NCBI GenBank assembly: GCA_038226665.1
Contig: JBBRQI010000009.1
Span: 35,004-99,003 of the forward strand
From: SZAS-103 sp038226665
GTDB lineage: Bacteria > Pseudomonadota > Gammaproteobacteria > Xanthomonadales > Xanthomonadaceae
Direction of reading: 5' to 3'
DNA length: 64,000 nucleotides
Both the position numbers and the translations under genes were made by a program. Within the stretch, counting starts at the first letter, position 1. Each line of letters starts with the position of its first letter. The notes beneath the pieces are model-generated. The model ran no database searches and had not been told where the DNA came from. It was given only the letters and a program-made list of their open reading frames with translations. Positions 62,229 through 64,000 of the stretch are shown piece by piece.

Positions 62229-63701
62229 ATGACGCTGCGCTGCCTGTTCGTCGATTTCGATTCCTACTTCGCTTCGGTCGAGCAATACGACGACCCGGGT
62301 TTGCGCGGGCGGCCGGTCGGCGTCATTCCGGTGATGGCAGACAGCACGTGTTGCCTCGCCGCGAGCTACGAAGCCAAAGCCGTTGGGGTGAAAACCGGTA
62401 CCGGCGTACGCGAGGCGCGCGAGAAATGTCCGGGGATCCGGCTGGTGCTAGCCCGGCCCGCGCGTTATATCGAACTGCATCACCTCTTGATGGATGCGAT
62501 CCAGGATTGCATTCCGCACGGCAAGGCTTCATCCGTCGACGAAGTGCCGTGTTACCTGATCGGTCGCGAACGCAAACGCGAAAATGCCGAGGCGATCGCG
62601 CGCAGCATCAAGCAGCGACTGATCGAACTCGGCTTCAGCCCGGCGATCAATTGTTCGATCGGCATCGCGCCGAACCGGTTTCTCGCCAAGACCGCTTCGG
62701 ACATGGACAAGCCGAACGGCCTGACCGTCATTGAACCAGACGATCTGCCGCACAAGTTGCACGTGTTGGAACTGCGGGACTTCTGCGGAATCGGGCCGTC
62801 GATGGAAGCGCGATTGCGCGCCGCAGGCATCGATACCGCAGAAAAACTTTGCGCGGCGACGCGTGAACACCTGCGTGCGGCCTGGGGCGGCATCGAGGGC
62901 GAGCGCTACTGGCTGCAATTGCGCGGCTTCGATGTGCCTGATCGCAAGACCGCGCGCGGTTCGATCGGTCATTCGCATGTGCTGGGGCCGGAATTGCGGA
63001 GCTTCGATGGCATGCGTGCCGTGCTGTTCAAGCTGCTGGCGAAGGCTGCGATGCGGCTGCGGCACGAGGGCTATCTTGCCGGAGGCTTGGCGATTCGTGT
63101 GCGCTTCGTCGGCTCGGACAGGCGCTTCGAGCGCGATCTGCACTTCGCTCCGCTAGACGACACGCCAACTTTGTTGCGCCTGCTCGGCGACAAGCTGCAA
63201 GCGCTGCAGGATGCGGTTCGTAACGGGCGCTGGAATCCGAAGCGCCATCCGCCGTTGTCGGTCGCGGTCACGCTCGTGGGGCTGGAGCGGAGTAACCGCA
63301 TGAGCGCCGAACTGATGCCCGAACGCGAACGCTCCAAAACGATGAGCGCCGTGCTGGATCGTATCAATCTGCGCTATGGCAACAACGCGGTGCATTTCGG
63401 CGCAATGCAGGAGGCGCTTGCACAAGGCGCTGCGCCGATGCGGATTCCGTTCTCTACGATTCCGGATACGTTTCTGGAAGAAGATGCCTCCCCGAAACGC
63501 CCGGCACGGAAGCGTGGTGAACACGACAGTGACAATGAACTCTGGCTGCAACGCGAACGGCAATTCAAGGTACTGGCGGAGCAAGCGCATCGCGAGGCAG
63601 AACAGAAGCGCAAGCCGCACAAGCCGTCGGGCGCCAGAGGGTGGGCGCCTGCGCAAACAAATCAACATGCATCTGAGCGTACGCCGAACAGTTTGTTTTG
63701 A
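62229..63701 (+). CDS. dinB: Y-family DNA polymerase (Pol IV/DinB-like) with extended tail
   Basis: Error-prone translesion polymerase of 490 residues. Catalytic residues are visible as Asp9 and the following FDSYFASVE (steric-gate Phe14), and Asp104-Glu105 in SSVDEVPCYL. SIGIAPNRFLAKTASDMDKPNG and the helix-hairpin-helix FCGIGPSMEARLRAAGI follow. It is about 140 residues longer than E. coli Pol IV (351); the extra tail is charged and ends in NSLF, which could serve as a sliding-clamp contact. Start at 62229 gives MTLRCLFVDFDS. A LexA box was not found. Confidence 0.88.
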   Translation: MTLRCLFVDFDSYFASVEQYDDPGLRGRPVGVIPVMADSTCCLAASYEAKAVGVKTGTGVREAREKCPGIRLVLARPARYIELHHLLMDAIQDCIPHGKASSVDEVPCYLIGRERKRENAEAIARSIKQRLIELGFSPAINCSIGIAPNRFLAKTASDMDKPNGLTVIEPDDLPHKLHVLELRDFCGIGPSMEARLRAAGIDTAEKLCAATREHLRAAWGGIEGERYWLQLRGFDVPDRKTARGSIGHSHVLGPELRSFDGMRAVLFKLLAKAAMRLRHEGYLAGGLAIRVRFVGSDRRFERDLHFAPLDDTPTLLRLLGDKLQALQDAVRNGRWNPKRHPPLSVAVTLVGLERSNRMSAELMPERERSKTMSAVLDRINLRYGNNAVHFGAMQEALAQGAAPMRIPFSTIPDTFLEEDASPKRPARKRGEHDSDNELWLQRERQFKVLAEQAHREAEQKRKPHKPSGARGWAPAQTNQHASERTPNSLF

Positions 63702-63864
63702 ATATCAGCAAAAATTTCGAATTAATAACTATTATAAAAAACACAAAGCCCCTGGCGATGACCCGTTGCAGCCCACTACGCGAACTGCAGGAAGGCAGGC
63801 CACCTGCGGTGGCTACAAATGCAAACGCCCTCCCGGTGTGGGGAGGGCGTTGCATTTATAAAGA
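63702..63864. other. AT-rich spacer between the polymerase gene and 5S rRNA
   Basis: The first ~45 bases are unusually AT-rich for this genome. At 63746-63763 lies a second copy of the 5S rRNA 3'-end sequence (CCCTGGCGATGACC). No gene is seen here. Confidence 0.6.
63824..63851 (-). terminator. Terminator of the rRNA operon
   Basis: Eleven-base-pair stem AACGCCCTCCC / GGGAGGGCGTT directly after the 5S rRNA on the minus strand. The T-run beyond it is weak (TTTGCATTTG). Confidence 0.75.
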
Positions 63865-63980
63865 CCCTGGCGATGACCTACTCTTGCATGGCTTGAGCCA
63901 CACTACCATTGGCGCGCCTGCGTTTCACTGCCGAGTTCGGGATGGGATCGGGTGGTGCCACAGGGCTATGGTCGCCAGGG
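63865..63980 (-). rRNA. rrf: 5S ribosomal RNA
   Basis: Read on the minus strand: CCCTGGCGACCATAGCCC at the 5' end, CCCGATCCCATCCCGAACTC in loop B/C, GAAACGCAGGCGCGCC, and GGTAGTGTGG before the 3' end that pairs with the 5' end (AGGTCATCGCCAGGG). About 116 nucleotides. It is the distal gene of an rRNA operon whose 23S and 16S lie beyond the right edge. Confidence 0.96.
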
Positions 63981-64000
63981 AGAGGGTGGAGGGTCGCAGC

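Overview
The window is a high-GC, gene-dense bacterial chromosome segment. Its proteins and gene orders fit a gammaproteobacterium of the Lysobacterales/Xanthomonadales, perhaps near Rhodanobacteraceae. Pointers are engB/cytochrome c4/dsbA/endonuclease, tsaD-folB-folK divergent from rpsU, an aa3 cytochrome oxidase cluster with ctaG, SURF1 and ctaA/B, a large TonB receptor, and a three-domain Grx4 protein. Genus assignment is inference. No phage, IS element, CRISPR array or tRNA gene was recognised. Most of the content is core metabolism and cell-envelope housekeeping.

Layout. 1-4.7 kb (minus): rsgA, a DUF1704 QEGLA-motif metallopeptidase-like gene, a sulfotransferase and a malic enzyme cut by the window edge. 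4.9-9.6 kb: alaA-like aminotransferase, SGNH lipase-like lipoprotein, Grx/A-type/rhodanese fusion, DUF924, a small unknown and a Dph6-like PP-loop ATPase. 9.6-13 kb (minus): frmA, then gshA followed by a SEC-C/UPF0149 gene. 13.1-17.1 kb: oppA and oppB without the rest of the transporter, and an exported M20 amidohydrolase. 17.1-20.4 kb: engB divergent from cytochrome c4, dsbA and an EEP-family nuclease. 20.5-23.5 kb: TonB receptor. 23.7-28 kb: slt, an NDUFA9-like SDR and cca. 28-36 kb: MidA/VanZ, DUF2147, pteridine reductase, EcsC-like, a ClsC-like phospholipase D, and folK/folB/tsaD. 36-39.2 kb: rpsU, yqeY, a nuclease-like gene and dnaG. 39.2-47.5 kb: the whole aa3 cytochrome c oxidase operon and its assembly factors. 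47.8-53.2 kb: putA, an OmpA-like remnant and a FadL-type porin. 53.4-57 kb: exeA/gspB, rhomboid, DUF1820. 57-61.3 kb (minus): gpmI-envC-ctpA. 61.4-63.7 kb: a repeat lipoprotein and a Y-family polymerase. 63.9 kb: 5S rRNA, the distal end of an rRNA operon coming in from the right.

The genes form several working groups. Respiration is covered by ctaC-D-G-E, SURF1, a SCO-like protein, ctaA/ctaB and cytochrome c4. Folate and pterin chemistry by folB, folK and a pteridine reductase. Glutathione and formaldehyde by gshA, frmA and the Grx fusion. Cell-wall turnover by slt, envC and ctpA. Translation and ribosome assembly by rsgA, engB, tsaD, rpsU and cca.

The most unusual stretch is around dnaG. 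A lower-GC PD-(D/E)XK-like gene sits between yqeY and dnaG. The last ~470 bp of dnaG drops to about 40-47% GC in the blocks counted by eye, against 78% in a block of the core. The usual downstream rpoD is absent. Other points of interest are a seven-repeat VNG lipoprotein, a FadL porin with a proline/cysteine tail followed by an out-of-frame OmpA C-terminal remnant, a 12-bp perfect palindrome holding the ctaD stop codon in its loop, and a partial second copy of the 5S rRNA 3' end.
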